Positions 10,906 through 22,083 of a DNA stretch of 64,000 nt are shown one piece after another; position 1 is the stretch's first letter, and each line of letters begins with the position of its first letter. The stretch is from Podocnemis expansa. Taxonomy: Eukaryota; Chordata; Testudines; Podocnemididae. The position numbers were made by a program, and so were the translations under genes. The notes beneath the pieces are model-generated. The model was not told the origin of the DNA. It saw nothing but the letters and a program-made list of their open reading frames with translations, and ran no database searches. The DNA lies in NCBI GenBank assembly GCA_007922195.1, contig ML682007.1, positions 16,715,982 to 16,779,981 on the forward strand, read 5' to 3'.

Positions 10906-13873
10906 AAATGTTCATAAATGGCTTCTCTTTTTGACTGGCCCAATTTTAGGCATGAAAGCGGGGCATATCCATTAAAGTGGTCTGATTCTACACTTCCCAG
11001 TCCCCATTTTCACAGAGAGCTATGGGTGCTGTGTCCCTTGGAAGGTCCATCCTTGCATATCTAAAGCTGAGCATGCAAAAACAGGGGCACCAAAATTCAT
11101 CACTTTTGAAAATCTGTGCCTAACCTCTCCCTGCCTTCAGTTAAACATATATTGACCAGACATAACACCAGCCTCACTGGAATATTGAGTCTTAATTGTT
11201 TGCAAAGTATTCTGAGATCCCAGGATACATGAGGCTTTATAGTGCAAAGCAATAGAAGTGTCTGTCATCTTTGTGTAATATTATTTGTCATCATGCTTTT
11301 CTGTTGTGGGGTGAGCGCACCCTGTCAACCTCATTGGGGAACTCGTAAAGGGCAGGAAATGGGGTGCCCCCATGGGTGTAGTCTACCAGATTGGATCTCC
11401 TCAGCCCTGAGTCCTGTGGGTCCAAGGCCTATGGACTCTCTCCAGTGCCAGGCAGTGCAGTTTAGCCCCACGAGATGATTTTATGCCTGATAAATTCCAT
11501 GCACATGGTTTCAAATGGTTATTCCCAGAGTGACAAGAGCACAATGTTTAGCCATGCACTGTAAATAATTTTTGTAAATTAAGCTGCCTTTTCTCCAGCG
11601 TTAGTATGTCTGTTATTTGGTAGATAGAAGCATATTTATCTCTGGATGAAAAATTCACACCTCATTCAATTCTAACTCGGTTTTCCAGAGACCTTGGAGA
11701 TTAAAACCATTTGTGCTAAAGCGTTACATAACATAGTCAGAAATGTGTCTATTTAACCCCTCATCTGCTTTCTAAAATAGTAGTTTCTTCAAAAGAAGTT
11801 TGTGGGAGGAATGGTGATTGGTAATGAAGCTAGAAACGTTTTCATCTCTTGGACACTGGTTTCATTCTGGCATAGGTTAACAGTGATTAAAAGGAATTGA
11901 TTAGCCAAACCACCATGTAGTGGCCTAAGTGACGTGAAAGGGTAAGCTTTGGTCTTGTTCCTGAAACTCATGGCACACCATTGTAATTGTTCCCTTGATG
12001 GCTATTTCAATTAGGTCCTGACCCAAAACGAGCTGATCCTTCCATAAGAGGTTAAAAGGCACACAAATGGGAGATGAGTCCTGCCTCTGCGTTGGGTAAA
12101 TGATTTCCAAGGTATGTCAGTTTGGCACCTTCCACCAGCACTGAATTCATTTTAATGGCACTGGAGTTTTAATGGCTTTAATTTTATTACTCATCTGGGT
12201 GAAGCTCTATTAAATCATACAGGTTTTAAAAGCCTGCAAATTAGCTGCAGTGATGTATGAGTACTACAGGCTCACAGTACAAAATACTAGAATTTAAAAC
12301 CTGTGTAGATGTAGACAGGGCTTTCAAACTTCACCTAAGCCTTGCCTCAACCAAATGTAATCTCATTCCACAGACTGGCCACTTGAGAACGTTCAGATTC
12401 ATGTTACAGATAGCAGAGATGTTTCCAGAGCAGAAGTTCACAGCATTTCTGGCTTTTGAAATGAACACTGAATCACTAACCAAGCAGAGATATCACATCT
12501 TCCGTGACTGTAGGAGGTTCACAGGCTTAGTAGTTAGATTTAAATAACTTTTTCCAAAAATTCCACCCATACTAACAGCTTTAGGCTTCCTAATAATTGA
12601 TTAGATTTATAGTCCCAAATGAATACCACTCAGTAGCAAAAAATAATCATATACAAATAGCGAATTAACACAGCCAACCAATAAACTAAAGAAACAAAAC
12701 GACCTTTTTCCATTGCAGGAACATATTGTCATCCTCACTCAAAAACCCGATCAAATAATGGCTTTTGGAATATATCTTGAAAATCATCTAAACTGTTTTG
12801 GTTCAAAGGTGATACCAGTTTAGAGCCACCTTGGATAATAATGACTTTTCCTGGAATAATCCAGGGCTGAATGATGACAGTGATGGAGAGTCAACCTGGA
12901 GGATTTACACCCATGTAAGTGAAATCAGAACCTAACCGAGTCCATAAATGCGGGCATAATTCCCCATACCAGGCAGGTAGTCCCACAGCCTCTGCTGCAG
13001 GATGGGAGTATGAATTTGGGAAGTTTTGAAGGCTAAATAAACTTTCTACTTTTTGTGTTTTGGAAAAAGATTAAATATTTTAAGGCCAAAAAAAAAAAAA
13101 AAAGAATGTACAAAGAGCTTTGTTAGAGCGACTGCCGACCTCAATTACCAAACACTACAGACTTCATTTTCTTGTCTATTTTTTTGCCCCCTCCTTCAAG
13201 GATGACGGTTAAAGGACAGGATAATAAGGTGTAGGAACAAGAACTTGCTAAGAAGCTATTTAAGAAAGAAAGAAAGTAAGGAAGAAAGGCAAATACAAGC
13301 ATTTTAGTTAGCTAGTCAAGGTTAGTTTAGCATTATCTCCTTTAACTGACATTATGAAAAATTATAGATCGCATAAAACAACTTTACTAATGCTATATCC
13401 TAGGAAATTTATCTGTGATAATGCTTGACAGCTCAGGGATTTTATCTGTGATTTTATGAGACTTTAACTCCCCCTCTTTGTCTATGATGTCTTATATCTT
13501 CATTTACTGACTTCATCAGAGTAATGTTGCTGTACAAAGGACATTTATTGCAAAACGGCATTTTTGCTTTCTTTCATTGCATAGACCCAAGGGTGAGCTC
13601 ATCTGGATCGTGGGAAAAAGGGAGTTTTGAGCCATAATTCTCTTTTGTTCCTAGCCAGAACTCTGCCTGTTAATATTGAACCCAGCTCATGGCTCCAAGT
13701 GTGCACCAGGAAATTTTCGCAATGACAAAATTGTGGTTGGGAAACAACAGCAGATTTTTTGCACTAAAGAAAATGGAGTTGTTTGAATTTTTAAAAGAGA
13801 CAAAAACCAAATGACCAAAATGTAAGTTTTTGGAAAAAACTCTGCAGTCTGAGAATGTTCCTTATGTTTAAAC
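10906..13873. other. Repeat-poor intergenic block upstream of DRD1
   Basis: No gene. Relatively free of young transposons. The part at 12120-12260 is rich in TAAT-type homeodomain cores and could be a conserved regulatory element. An (A)n tract lies at 13087-13102 and an imperfect GAAA/GGAA run at 13262-13290. Confidence 0.35.
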
Positions 13874-14010
13874 ATTGGACTGCAATTCAGGAGATCTGAG
13901 CTTCATTTGTGCTGCCACAACTTTCCTGTGTGTGACCTTGGGCAGATATCATTTCATCTTTCTGTCCTTTTGGATCTGATGGGGGATCTGTAAATTGAGG
14001 ATAATTAATG
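13874..14010 (+). repeat. MIR/CORE-SINE copy
   Basis: Shows the MIR order: a tRNA-derived segment (GCAATTCAGGAGATCTGAGC), then TGTGACCTTGGGCAGATATC, then a CTGTAAATTGAGGATAAT tail. Heavily diverged. Confidence 0.6.
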
Positions 14011-16299
14011 CTGATTTCCTCTCCCCCTCTGCCTGCCTTGTCTATCCAGATTTTAAGCTTTTCATAGTAAGGATTACCTTTCTTTAGGTCTGAACAGAGC
14101 TTAGGATACTGATGGGTGTAAAGGCTGATTAGTATTGCATACAAAACTTGGTGATTTAGAGTCACTGCTGTGGGATACACCACCTTGTTAGAGTTGCTCC
14201 GTTGCAGCAATAGCAGGCAGAAAGGCGGAGTCTCATATGAACAGTCAGACACAGCATTTTGTGTTAACTTGGGAAGCAATTTTTTGCTGTTCCCCTGCTC
14301 TCCAGATGCCTTTTGTTAGCAAGCAGCCCTTGTGAGCAGCATTCAGCACATCAGTAGCCCACAGGGAAGGCCACAGTTTGCACATCAATAGCAGGACTGG
14401 CCTGAGGGGTGCAGAAACATTTTTAATTCTGTGATTTGGTTAAGATGGCTTCAAAATGGTAAAAATGTGTGTGGGTGCGTGCTAACCCTAACACACCATG
14501 CTGATTCCATGCTTTATTTTCATTGTAAGAAGAATAAATATGTGCTTGAGCCCATCATTTCTGGGGTGAAAGGAGGAAACTTTCTCCCTTGTATTTTGAT
14601 GGTGGTTTTTTTGAGGGGAAGAGGGAATTTTGAACAGAAAGTTCAAAAGACTGATCTGAGCCTAAGGTGGGAAATGTGGCTGGAATCAGCAGCTCTGTGT
14701 CTGTTCTGCAACTCGGTCTCCAGCAATCCCAGGAAGCCGTGTGGAGCTGGCAAAAGGAATTCACTTTCCTTTGGGGAAGGTGCCCTGATTGGTAGTCTTG
14801 ATTTTTCATATTTTGCTTGGCTGCCGAAGACTCTTCTTAGATACATCTGTCTGATGCCATAAGGATCTGGGAGCCAGGGGGAAGTCAGCATCCTGCCTTA
14901 TTCTCCTTTTTTCTTCCATCCCTCAGCTTCTCCCCCAACACACAAGGTGCTGAAAATAATGAGTGGAAAAGAAGCCTGGGTTTATCCAGCAGAGGGAGCC
15001 CGGATGCCACTGACTCTCTGCACCCCTGGAACTTGGTGAACTGCGAATGGCACAGAGAGAAAGTGAGCGTGTGGATGTGGAGTGAAAACCGTGAGGTGGG
15101 CACAAAACGAGAAATAAACCAGCAGGGAAAGATGAAGCGAGTGTCCATTAAGCTGGGATCCTTGCCTCATCTGCAAGCCATAACAGCCAGCCTGTGGGGT
15201 AAATGACTTCTCTATCTTGGTGAGTACATGTCACAGGGGAGAGAATTTGACCCACGCCTGGTGTCAAGTCCAGTTGTGCGTGTCCTGTGTTTTGTTTGTC
15301 TGTGTAAATGTGTTTGCGTCTGTGTCCGTGCATTTTTGTGGCTGTTTTATTTGTTTATGAGTTTTGCAGTTTTTTGGAGCTTTTCAGTGCATGGTATGTG
15401 TGTTTTATATGGGTCTGATAAGGGTTTCTGAGCTTTTATATTTGTACATAATCTTTATTTGTGGAGTGCCTGTGTTTGCCTTTGTCATTTCACATTTTTA
15501 GAGTATTTCAGAAGGACAAGTTAATTGCATTGACTTACTTTTCAATGGGGAGATACTGTGTGTCACCCCATGTGTCCCTGAGATCAGTGTAGTTTAGGAC
15601 TGTTGAAATTACTACCCTTCGCTTAATCAAACTCCAGGCTGTTAGCATTTATTAAGGTTTGTGTTTCTCCCTCTTTCTGTGTGGCTCTAGTATACAGCCT
15701 CTTACGATACAGAGGCAGTGAGACAGGAGGAAGTCGTGTGGGATGTTCTGTAAATGCTCCTTTATGGATCAGCTCCTTAGATGTTAGAGGGGACGAGCGG
15801 GGCCACTGTGGAATTTGCCCATTGCATAGTCCCATGCCTATCTTTCGTTTCTTAATGCTTTAGGAAGGAGACCCACGTCAAACAGACGCTTCCTGGAAAG
15901 GTAATGTTGCCATCTGCTACCCCAGGCAGGAAGAAGCCTTTGCTGTCAGGCTCCCCTCACTCAGCAAGACAGAGGGAAAGTGCCCGGGACTGGCGATGTA
16001 AATTCCAGTCAGGGTGCAGGAGACCCTGAAGAGCCCACTGCACCCGAACCTTTTCTAAAGGGAAAAGCATGTTGGACCTGATCCCTGGAATGCAACTGTG
16101 AGGAGCAGTAGAAAGGAAAAATTAATTATGGAGAGCTAGCGTGGCAGCAAAGTGTCCAGGCAAACTCTTTCCTGAAGGAATAGTAACATTTCCAGAGTTT
16201 ATGGCAGCCACCAGCCTGAAAGCTACCCTGGTGGCTGAAAGGAGCTGCACTCAGGTCTCTCTTATTTCCTCCTCCTCCTCTTTCCCTTATTTCTTCTTC
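14011..16299. other. Upstream flank of DRD1, possible promoter-proximal DNA
   Basis: Largely repeat-poor, with mixed base composition and patches of higher GC (14880-15250, 15880-16050). No ORF with a recognisable domain. A donor-like GTGAGT occurs at 15220, so an alternative upstream leader exon is possible but unsupported. The low repeat content next to the gene hints at regulatory constraint. Confidence 0.3.
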
Positions 16300-16746
16300 C
16301 AGTCAAGATCAAAAGCCTGAAACATCACTCCGATCTTGCTAGAGTGTTGGAAATACCGTGCCTTTGTTTGGGATGCTTCTTACTGATGTGCCACTTCAAT
16401 GGGATGTACGAAGTGTGGCTTGAGTGATGACCATTCATCCAGGACTGAGCTGGTTAACAAAGTTTGCAGGCTGAGCACACAGACTGGGTGGAATGGAAGC
16501 AGCCTTGCCATGCACTTATAGGACGCTAGTTTTAAACAAGGGATCTTTATGATGGCATTTGAAAAACAGACCTATTGTTCATCTGAAAATTGATTCCTGC
16601 TGATCAAACCGCTGGGTTTCACTTTTTTTCTCACCTGATGCAATGCAGTGCCTCTCTGTTGGTTTCGTATATGTGATTTGCTATGCAATTCAGATAATAA
16701 ATGACGAGAGACAAACCTTCAGCCTACGACAAACAGAGAATCAAAG
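16300..16746 (+). other. DRD1: Possible DRD1 non-coding exon 1 region
   Basis: Sequence immediately upstream of the candidate intron donor. If the gene is built as in mammals, with a first exon of roughly 0.4-0.5 kb, exon 1 would fall about here and transcription would start near 16.3 kb. I see no convincing TATA box; the mammalian promoter also lacks one. The start coordinate is a guess from expected exon length. Confidence 0.3.
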
Positions 16747-16862
16747 GTGAAAGGTAGGATTCAGATTTTCTCATTTAAATAAAAATAAATAATGTGAGCC
16801 ATTCTTTACTTAAAGTTTGTAAAAGCACACACACAATGTAAATTTATTTTCTTTGCTTCTAG
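16747..16862 (+). other. DRD1: Candidate 116-bp intron in the DRD1 5' UTR
   Basis: A GT donor (AAAG|GTGAAAG) at 16747 and an acceptor at 16861-16862 preceded by a TTTATTTTCTTTGCTTCT tract bound 116 bp. A second donor, AAG|GTAGGA at 16754, would give 109 bp. Mammalian DRD1 is known for a single intron of about 115 bp in the 5' UTR followed by an intronless coding exon, so both size and position fit. RNA evidence is absent here. Confidence 0.55.
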
Positions 16863-16880
16863 GACTGTGAGACCTAAGCA

Positions 16881-16961
16881 ATGTGGAACAAAATGAGGAG
16901 TTTCTCCATGAAGCTTCCCATAATCAGAGACTTAATGTATTTTGTAGCTGAAAATCACTGA
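16881..16961 (+). promoter_or_regulatory. Upstream ORF of 26 codons in the DRD1 leader
   Basis: An ATG 18 nt after the putative acceptor opens a 26-codon frame ending at TGA 16959-16961. It is in the same phase as DRD1 but is closed well before it, so it cannot extend the receptor. If the leader is transcribed as proposed, this is the first ATG in exon 2 and would compete for scanning ribosomes. The peptide has no recognisable domain. Confidence 0.4.
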
Positions 16962-17469
16962 GGGTGAAAAGGGGAGAAAAAATGTCTCATCAGTTAGAGG
17001 TTTGTGAAATTAAATTAGAAACAAAAACACCTAATGTAATACGCTTCAGTAGATCCGAAGGGCTAGTCAAATGGCCATTGGAAACACTGGATCAATAGCC
17101 TATTTAAGTGGGAATATATGCAAGCTTGAAAAGGGATTGCACTCCTGTCTGTTGGGTATATTTGTAGTGGACTCAAGCAGGACATGTGCAGATGGCCAGA
17201 TGGCCTGTTTCAATTGGGATATTCTGTGCTTGAGCACTACAATGTAATTCAGAAGGGATTACTTTAAAAAAAAAGAAAACAGTGCAGAATTAGTGTATTT
17301 GTGAATTTCAGCTACTTGTCACACAGCTTTCGATGTCTCTAAGTAAGATTCCTAAGGATCCTGGGGTCCACCTAAGGTTGAAGAGACTATAACAAAAACC
17401 TTTGGTCTGCCTGGTGATGAATAATTAACGGACGTCTGATGTCTCTGTAATTTCTGCCAGGAAAGGAGT

Positions 17470-17480
17470 TGACGTCGTCA
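17470..17480 (+). promoter_or_regulatory. CRE-like motif TGACGTCGTCA
   Basis: The sequence holds a near-palindromic cAMP-response-element core (TGACGTCG, one base off the consensus TGACGTCA) 37-47 bp before the DRD1 start codon. CREB-family factors bind such sites. The location inside the presumed transcribed leader makes promoter function uncertain. A single motif match can be chance. Confidence 0.25.
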
Positions 17481-17497
17481 TGAAAATCATGATATGA
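17480..17497 (+). promoter_or_regulatory. Five-codon minimal uORF just before the DRD1 start
   Basis: ATG at 17480 reads five codons (Met-Lys-Ile-Met-Ile) then TGA at 17495-17497, 19 nt before the receptor ATG and out of phase with it. Such a short uORF so near the main start normally favours leaky scanning over efficient reinitiation. It exists in the mRNA only if splicing uses the 16862 acceptor rather than the 17508 one. Confidence 0.35.
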
Positions 17498-17516
17498 TTT
17501 TCCCTCAGGAGAAGCT

Positions 17517-18872
17517 ATGACTTGGAACAACACCACTATGGACGGGGAAGGGTTGCTCGCAGAAAAGGACTCCTCCTTTCGGATCCTTACAGGCTGCTTC
17601 CTTTCTTTGCTGATACTTTCCACACTTCTGGGGAACACATTGGTCTGTGCAGCTGTCATTAGATTTCGCCATCTGAGGTCCAAAGTGACCAACTTCTTTG
17701 TAATTTCCCTGGCCGTGTCAGATCTTTTAGTAGCAGTCTTGGTCATGCCTTGGAAAGCTGTTGCTGAAATAGCTGGTTTCTGGCCTTTCGGTTCATTCTG
17801 TAACATCTGGGTGGCATTTGATATTATGTGCTCCACAGCCTCTATTTTAAATCTCTGTGTCATTAGTGTGGACAGATACTGGGCCATCTCTAGTCCATTC
17901 AGGTATGAGAGGAAAATGACCCCCAAGGCAGCTTTCATCTTGATCAGTGTGGCATGGACCTTGTCTGTACTGATTTCCTTCATTCCTGTGCAGCTGAACT
18001 GGCATAAAGCTACGACCACGAGCTTTTTAGACCTAAATGCCAGTTTCCAAGGGATAACCATGGACAACTGTGATTCCAGTCTAAACAGGATGTACGCCAT
18101 CTCCTCTTCTCTAATTAGCTTTTACATCCCAGTAGCCATCATGATAGTTACCTATACAAGGATATACAGGATAGCTCAAAAACAAATAAGACGTATCTCA
18201 GCTTTGGAAAGAGCAGCTGTGCATGCTAAGAACTGCCAAAACACTACGGGAAATGGAAACACCATGGATTGCCAACAACCAGAAAGCAACTTCAAAATGT
18301 CCTTCAAGAGGGAAACTAAAGTCTTAAAAACATTGTCAGTGATCATGGGGGTGTTCGTTTGCTGTTGGTTACCCTTTTTCATATTGAACTGCATGGTGCC
18401 CTTTTGTGAGCCCAGCCCACCATCCCAGGGAGGAGAACCCTTTTGCATTAGTTCCACCACCTTTGACGTATTCGTTTGGTTTGGATGGGCTAATTCCTCA
18501 CTGAACCCCATCATTTATGCCTTCAATGCAGATTTCCGCAAGGCGTTTTCAACTCTGTTAGGATGCTACAGACTCTGCCCTACTTCCAACAATGCTATAG
18601 AGACCGTTAGTATCAATAATAATGGGGCAGTTGTTTTTTCAAGCCAGCATGAGCCCAGAGAGTCTAGCCCAAAAGAGTGTAACCTGGTGTATCTGATCCC
18701 ACATGCTATTATCTGCCCAGAAGAAGAACTTCTGAAAAAGGAAGAAGAAGGTGAGCTATCTAAGACCTTGGAGAAAATGTCTCCAGTACTATCTGGTATC
18801 TTGGATTATGAAGCTGATGTGTCGTTGGAAAAGATCAATCCCATCACTCACAATGGGCAACATAAAACATAA
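17517..18872 (+). CDS. DRD1: Dopamine receptor D1, complete intronless coding sequence
   Basis: Class A GPCR of 451 residues (human D1 has 446). D1 binds dopamine at the plasma membrane and couples to Gs/Golf to raise cAMP. Visible features: N-terminal sequons at N4 and N5; seven hydrophobic segments; amine-binding Asp102 in helix 3 (human D103); DRY at 119-121; helix 5 serines 197, 198 and 201 (human 198, 199, 202); Cys95 and Cys185 for the extracellular disulfide; sequon N174-A-S in loop 2; CWLPFF at 283-288; NPIIY at 330-334; Cys350 and Cys354 for tail palmitoylation; and the long C-tail typical of D1-like receptors. Most of helices 1-4 and the conserved tail segment around residues 359-369 match human D1 closely. 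Extracellular loop 3 is about four residues longer than in human, and the late tail has a Glu/Lys-rich run (402-415). The start is supported by an in-frame TGA nine codons upstream (17490) and G at -3. D5 is less likely because the tail and third loop are D1-type. Confidence 0.98.
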   Translation: MTWNNTTMDGEGLLAEKDSSFRILTGCFLSLLILSTLLGNTLVCAAVIRFRHLRSKVTNFFVISLAVSDLLVAVLVMPWKAVAEIAGFWPFGSFCNIWVAFDIMCSTASILNLCVISVDRYWAISSPFRYERKMTPKAAFILISVAWTLSVLISFIPVQLNWHKATTTSFLDLNASFQGITMDNCDSSLNRMYAISSSLISFYIPVAIMIVTYTRIYRIAQKQIRRISALERAAVHAKNCQNTTGNGNTMDCQQPESNFKMSFKRETKVLKTLSVIMGVFVCCWLPFFILNCMVPFCEPSPPSQGGEPFCISSTTFDVFVWFGWANSSLNPIIYAFNADFRKAFSTLLGCYRLCPTSNNAIETVSINNNGAVVFSSQHEPRESSPKECNLVYLIPHAIICPEEELLKKEEEGELSKTLEKMSPVLSGILDYEADVSLEKINPITHNGQHKT

Positions 18873-20660
18873 GGTTAGCTCAGCAAAATCTAATAATCAA
18901 AAAGGATATACAAGATTTTTTGGTAAGAAAACTAAGCTATAGTGAGAATTATGCTGTCATGCAAAGCTCAGAGTTGATCACCTGGTGTTCAAATCAAATA
19001 TAACATTTTAAACAGAAACCATATTGAAAAACCTAAAGTTATTTTTGTGTTGTTCGTACTGAATACTACAGAGATACAAATTTAGGTACAGTGCGGTGAC
19101 AAGGAAAATATTGTTTCTGCTCTATAAATATTTATAGACACTGGTTTCTATTTTAAAATGGAACAAGAAATAAAGCAGTCACAACTTAACAATTAACTTC
19201 TGAAGAAAATGAGCGGATTTAATTTGTCTTGTACAGTGCTAATGGGTGCTACGAGGTTTAAGTAAAGTTTGACAGATTAAAAAAGTAGATAGCTGACATG
19301 CCTTCTTAAATTATTTCTGAAAAACAATTGAGCCTTATAATGAGAGAGGGTATTTTTAAAGATTTGGGAGATAACATGTTGATACTGGTTTTATTTATTG
19401 TTTTAAATGGATATTTTTTCATACGTTATAACAGATCTAGCTTTATTTAACTTATTTAAATTATGGGATGCTTCAAGGATCTCACGACATCCTTTTGGCA
19501 AGTCAACTAGTAGCACTTTATAACCGAGCATTAAACACAAAACAAGAAACCTGCTCTGATAGTCGGGAGAGCCAATGAAGTAAATAAAAAAGAAGCAACC
19601 ATAAAAAACACAGCAAAAAAAGTGGGAGTTCGTGGAGCTGAAGCTGTGTAGTATTTATTTATTTTTTTGTGGGATTCCTTAACAACCAGAATTGGCTGAT
19701 TGACAGCTTGAGAAAGCTCTTCCCTTATAGAAATAAAAGGAATTGCTGCTATTTATTTTCAAACGTTTCATGTTACAAAGACTTTGCTAGAACGTCAGTT
19801 TGTGAATCTGTAAATACCTTAAATATGAATACCACCTTAAGAAGATTCCAGTTTGAGAAGAGAAGGTTCTTATATAACAACCATTAGTAAATAATGTTTT
19901 GTATTTATGTAAGATAAACAGCTCTCAGACTTTTCTTATTTCAAGTCTTGGATATCTTTTCTGAATAAACACAATTGATTATAATGGTAGTAAATATGAC
20001 AAATCTTGTTACCATCTGTATTATTACAGCCACACCAGTAGTCTGAAATCATGCTGTCTGTCTGCTAATGTATCACAGCCAAAATAACTTAACAAGTGAG
20101 GTACTCTTAGTGCTTTACCTTGAAAAGTAGAATGACATTAATTTTAGTCTTAAATATGTTAATAGTACATTAAATAATGAATAGTGCCTCATTTCCTTTT
20201 TGGATGACGACATTTCTAAATGTGTACGGAGCTGCAGATGTCTTGTGAGCTCCATGGAACTTGCCAATGTTTATTTCGACAACTGCTACTTTTTCATTGT
20301 ACTTTGAAATCAAAATTCCTGCCGCTTTTCCTTTGTAATGTCAAAAGCAGTCAGTAAACATTAGCAACAGTCACCGGTGTTAATATACAGACACGTGCCA
20401 AGAGAGCCATTTGTTTTTGGAATGTTAGCAAAATATCCTTCAGAGAAACTCTTCACAACCTTTATCAAAAAGTGTTATCAGGAAAAGAAAACTGAGCAAA
20501 AAATTGGAAGTCTAATGAAATATATACACCCTGCATCAGGTCTGTGTTATTTATGTATTGTGAATGTTTTCATAATTTTATTGCCTGTATGCTGCTTTCA
20601 TACAAATAATAAAATTATTTTGTGAACAGAAGGTCCAATAAAACTATCTACATTTCATTT
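18873..20660 (+). other. DRD1: Probable DRD1 3' UTR
   Basis: About 1.8 kb of AT-rich sequence follows the TAA stop and ends after tandem AATAAA signals at 20607-20612 and 20637-20642, with a GT/T-rich stretch near 20670. It contains an AU-rich element with overlapping ATTTA pentamers (19653-19664) and a Pumilio-type site TGTAAATA (19809-19816), both known mRNA decay or localisation signals. Earlier AATAAA hexamers near 19169 and at 19964-19969 could give shorter isoforms. I see no obvious transposon inside, which contrasts with the surrounding DNA. Confidence 0.6.
20637..20642 (+). terminator. Likely main polyadenylation signal of DRD1
   Basis: AATAAA 30 bp after a second AATAAA (20607-20612) and followed within 20-50 bp by T- and GT-rich sequence, the usual downstream element. 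Cleavage would fall near 20655-20665. Confidence 0.5.
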
Positions 20661-21166
20661 ATTAAATACATTCTTGGTTTTGTTTCTAATATTGGTTACA
20701 TTTAAAAACAAGGACACATTAATGTTTTCCCACTTGCCCTAAGGTGAAACCACACCTATGAGGTTAACAGGAATTTGCCGTAGGAGCAGAAGAAAGCCCT
20801 TTGTATTGAGATGGCTTCATGTTCCTATTTAAATTGGCTGCTGACATTCATCCTGGATGGGAATTTGAAAGCGGTTGGATGTTTGATTTGGAAATAGCTG
20901 TGTTCTGCTTTAAAATGTTGGATCTGACGCATTTACATGCATAGGGCCCCATTCACTGGTGACTGGTTGATACCAAAGGTGTTGGACTGGGGCAAAACTG
21001 GAGTAACACAGTGGTGAATTATAGCCACAGTGGCTTTTTGTTGTCATTCTTTAAAGGTCTGTGATACTCTTTAAAGTGATTTTGAAAAAATAGCATTAAT
21101 TTATCATTAATTGTCTCTCAAATTACTGTTAGTTCAAAACTACTCCATTTATGAGTAAAATAGAGT
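20661..21166. other. Intergenic after DRD1
   Basis: No gene. The segment near 20946-21020 (GGGCCCCATTCACTGGTG...) looks like a decayed inverted-repeat element of the type seen at 39645. Confidence 0.35.
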
Positions 21167-21255
21167 GGACCAGATCCTTAGTTGGTGTGTACCAGTCTGG
21201 TTCTATTGACTCCAGTGGAGCTCTGCCAAATCATACCAGCTGAGGGACCAGCCCA
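21167..21255. mobile_element. Short palindromic MITE
   Basis: Imperfect inverted repeat: GGACCAGATCCTTAGTTGGT pairs with the end ACCAGCTGAGGGACCAGCCC around a GACTCCAGTGGAG centre. It belongs to the same style of short palindromic repeats as 27857, 39645 and 44256. Confidence 0.45.
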
Positions 21256-21985
21256 CTGGCTTGTCTCTTCATCAGCCCTGTAAATCCATTTTGAAAATGG
21301 AAAGTCAAATTCAGTTTCTGCTTGAAGCATTAACAGTATTAAAGATTCTGCAGTCGGGACTGAGCCAGGGCAGACTGTAGTTTGTTCTTGCAAAGCTGTA
21401 TTGGCACTGCAATTCTAACGTGGACAAGAAGTAATGCAAATTTCCTTCAGTCAGTAAAACCAGCAGATCTGATTGTGAATGGACTATGGGACAGATCTCT
21501 AGAGCAAGGAGGGACTGAAGATTGAGAGTCACTTTGCAAAACAGAAGCCTATTTTTAGTCTTTTTTAGCTCTTTGGTCAGAGATTCTCTCTGCGTTTGGG
21601 GTGATGTCTAGGGCCTGATACGTATTAGAGACTCGAGACATATGTGGAGCTGGCTTCCATTTCAAAGAGCAGCCAAGCAAAAGGACTTGCCATGGTCCTT
21701 AATCCGACAACTCTATCATTAGCTTCAAAACTTTATTGCCAAAACATTGTAGTTTTGAATTTTGATCTGGAATGTAATGGTGAAATATATTTTAAAGATA
21801 ATACTCAAAGTAACACCATTCATTGCTGTTGTCCCAGTTACATTGTGGTTACTTGCGCCCACAGAAAATGCTGAGGCAGCATGTAACCAGAGCCATCCCG
21901 GTGCCTCCTTAGCCACAGATTGACTAAATTATTAAAGTGAAAAACTGGGCACTGATAGCAGAGTCAGAGGCACTTTGCATGGGAA

Positions 21986-22083
21986 TAAAAAAAACAACAA
22001 GGAGTCGTGTGGCACTTTGTGACTAACAGATTTTTTTTTTGCATGAGCTTTCATGGGAGAAAATCCCACTTCCTCAGCTGCTT
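21986..22083 (-). mobile_element. Retroposon-like repeat (family A)
   Basis: Carries the family core in its reverse orientation: CAAGGAGTCGTGTGGCACTT, GACTAACAGATTT, then GCATGAGCTTTCATGGGAGA and AAATCCCACTTC. It lacks the conserved GGCTGCCCC end seen at 26423, 33770, 37370 and 54940. Family logic is given with the copy at 26423. Confidence 0.6.

Larger units (their letters stand above)
16863..17516 (+). promoter_or_regulatory. DRD1: Probable DRD1 5' leader in the coding exon (exon 2)
   Basis: This stretch lies between a strong splice acceptor (pyrimidine-rich tract then AG at 16861-16862) and the DRD1 start codon. It is about 650 nt, longer than but comparable with the several-hundred-nucleotide leader of mammalian DRD1 exon 2. 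It is AT-rich, has no long ORF and contains several upstream ATGs, so translation is probably dampened or depends on reinitiation. A second acceptor-like site (TTTTCCCTCAG, ending 17508) sits just before the ATG and could give a much shorter leader. Leader extent is inferred, not shown. Confidence 0.5.

Noticed and set aside
10829..14010. Possible tRNA genes suggested by tRNA-like words
   Set aside because: The words are part of decayed MIR SINEs; no intact cloverleaf or A and B boxes at proper spacing were seen.
14431..14862. 143-codon plus-strand frame near the DRD1 promoter
   Set aside because: No domain, no splice or conservation evidence, and overlapping minus-strand frames of similar quality.
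15220..15225. GTGAGT as the exon 1 donor of DRD1
   Set aside because: A good donor word, but it would need a 1.6-kb leader intron, whereas the 116-bp intron fits known DRD1 structure better. It remains only an alternative.
17387..18100. Open frame of about 237 codons on the minus strand over DRD1
   Set aside because: It is antisense to the conserved receptor coding sequence and has no domain; it exists because of DRD1 codon choice.
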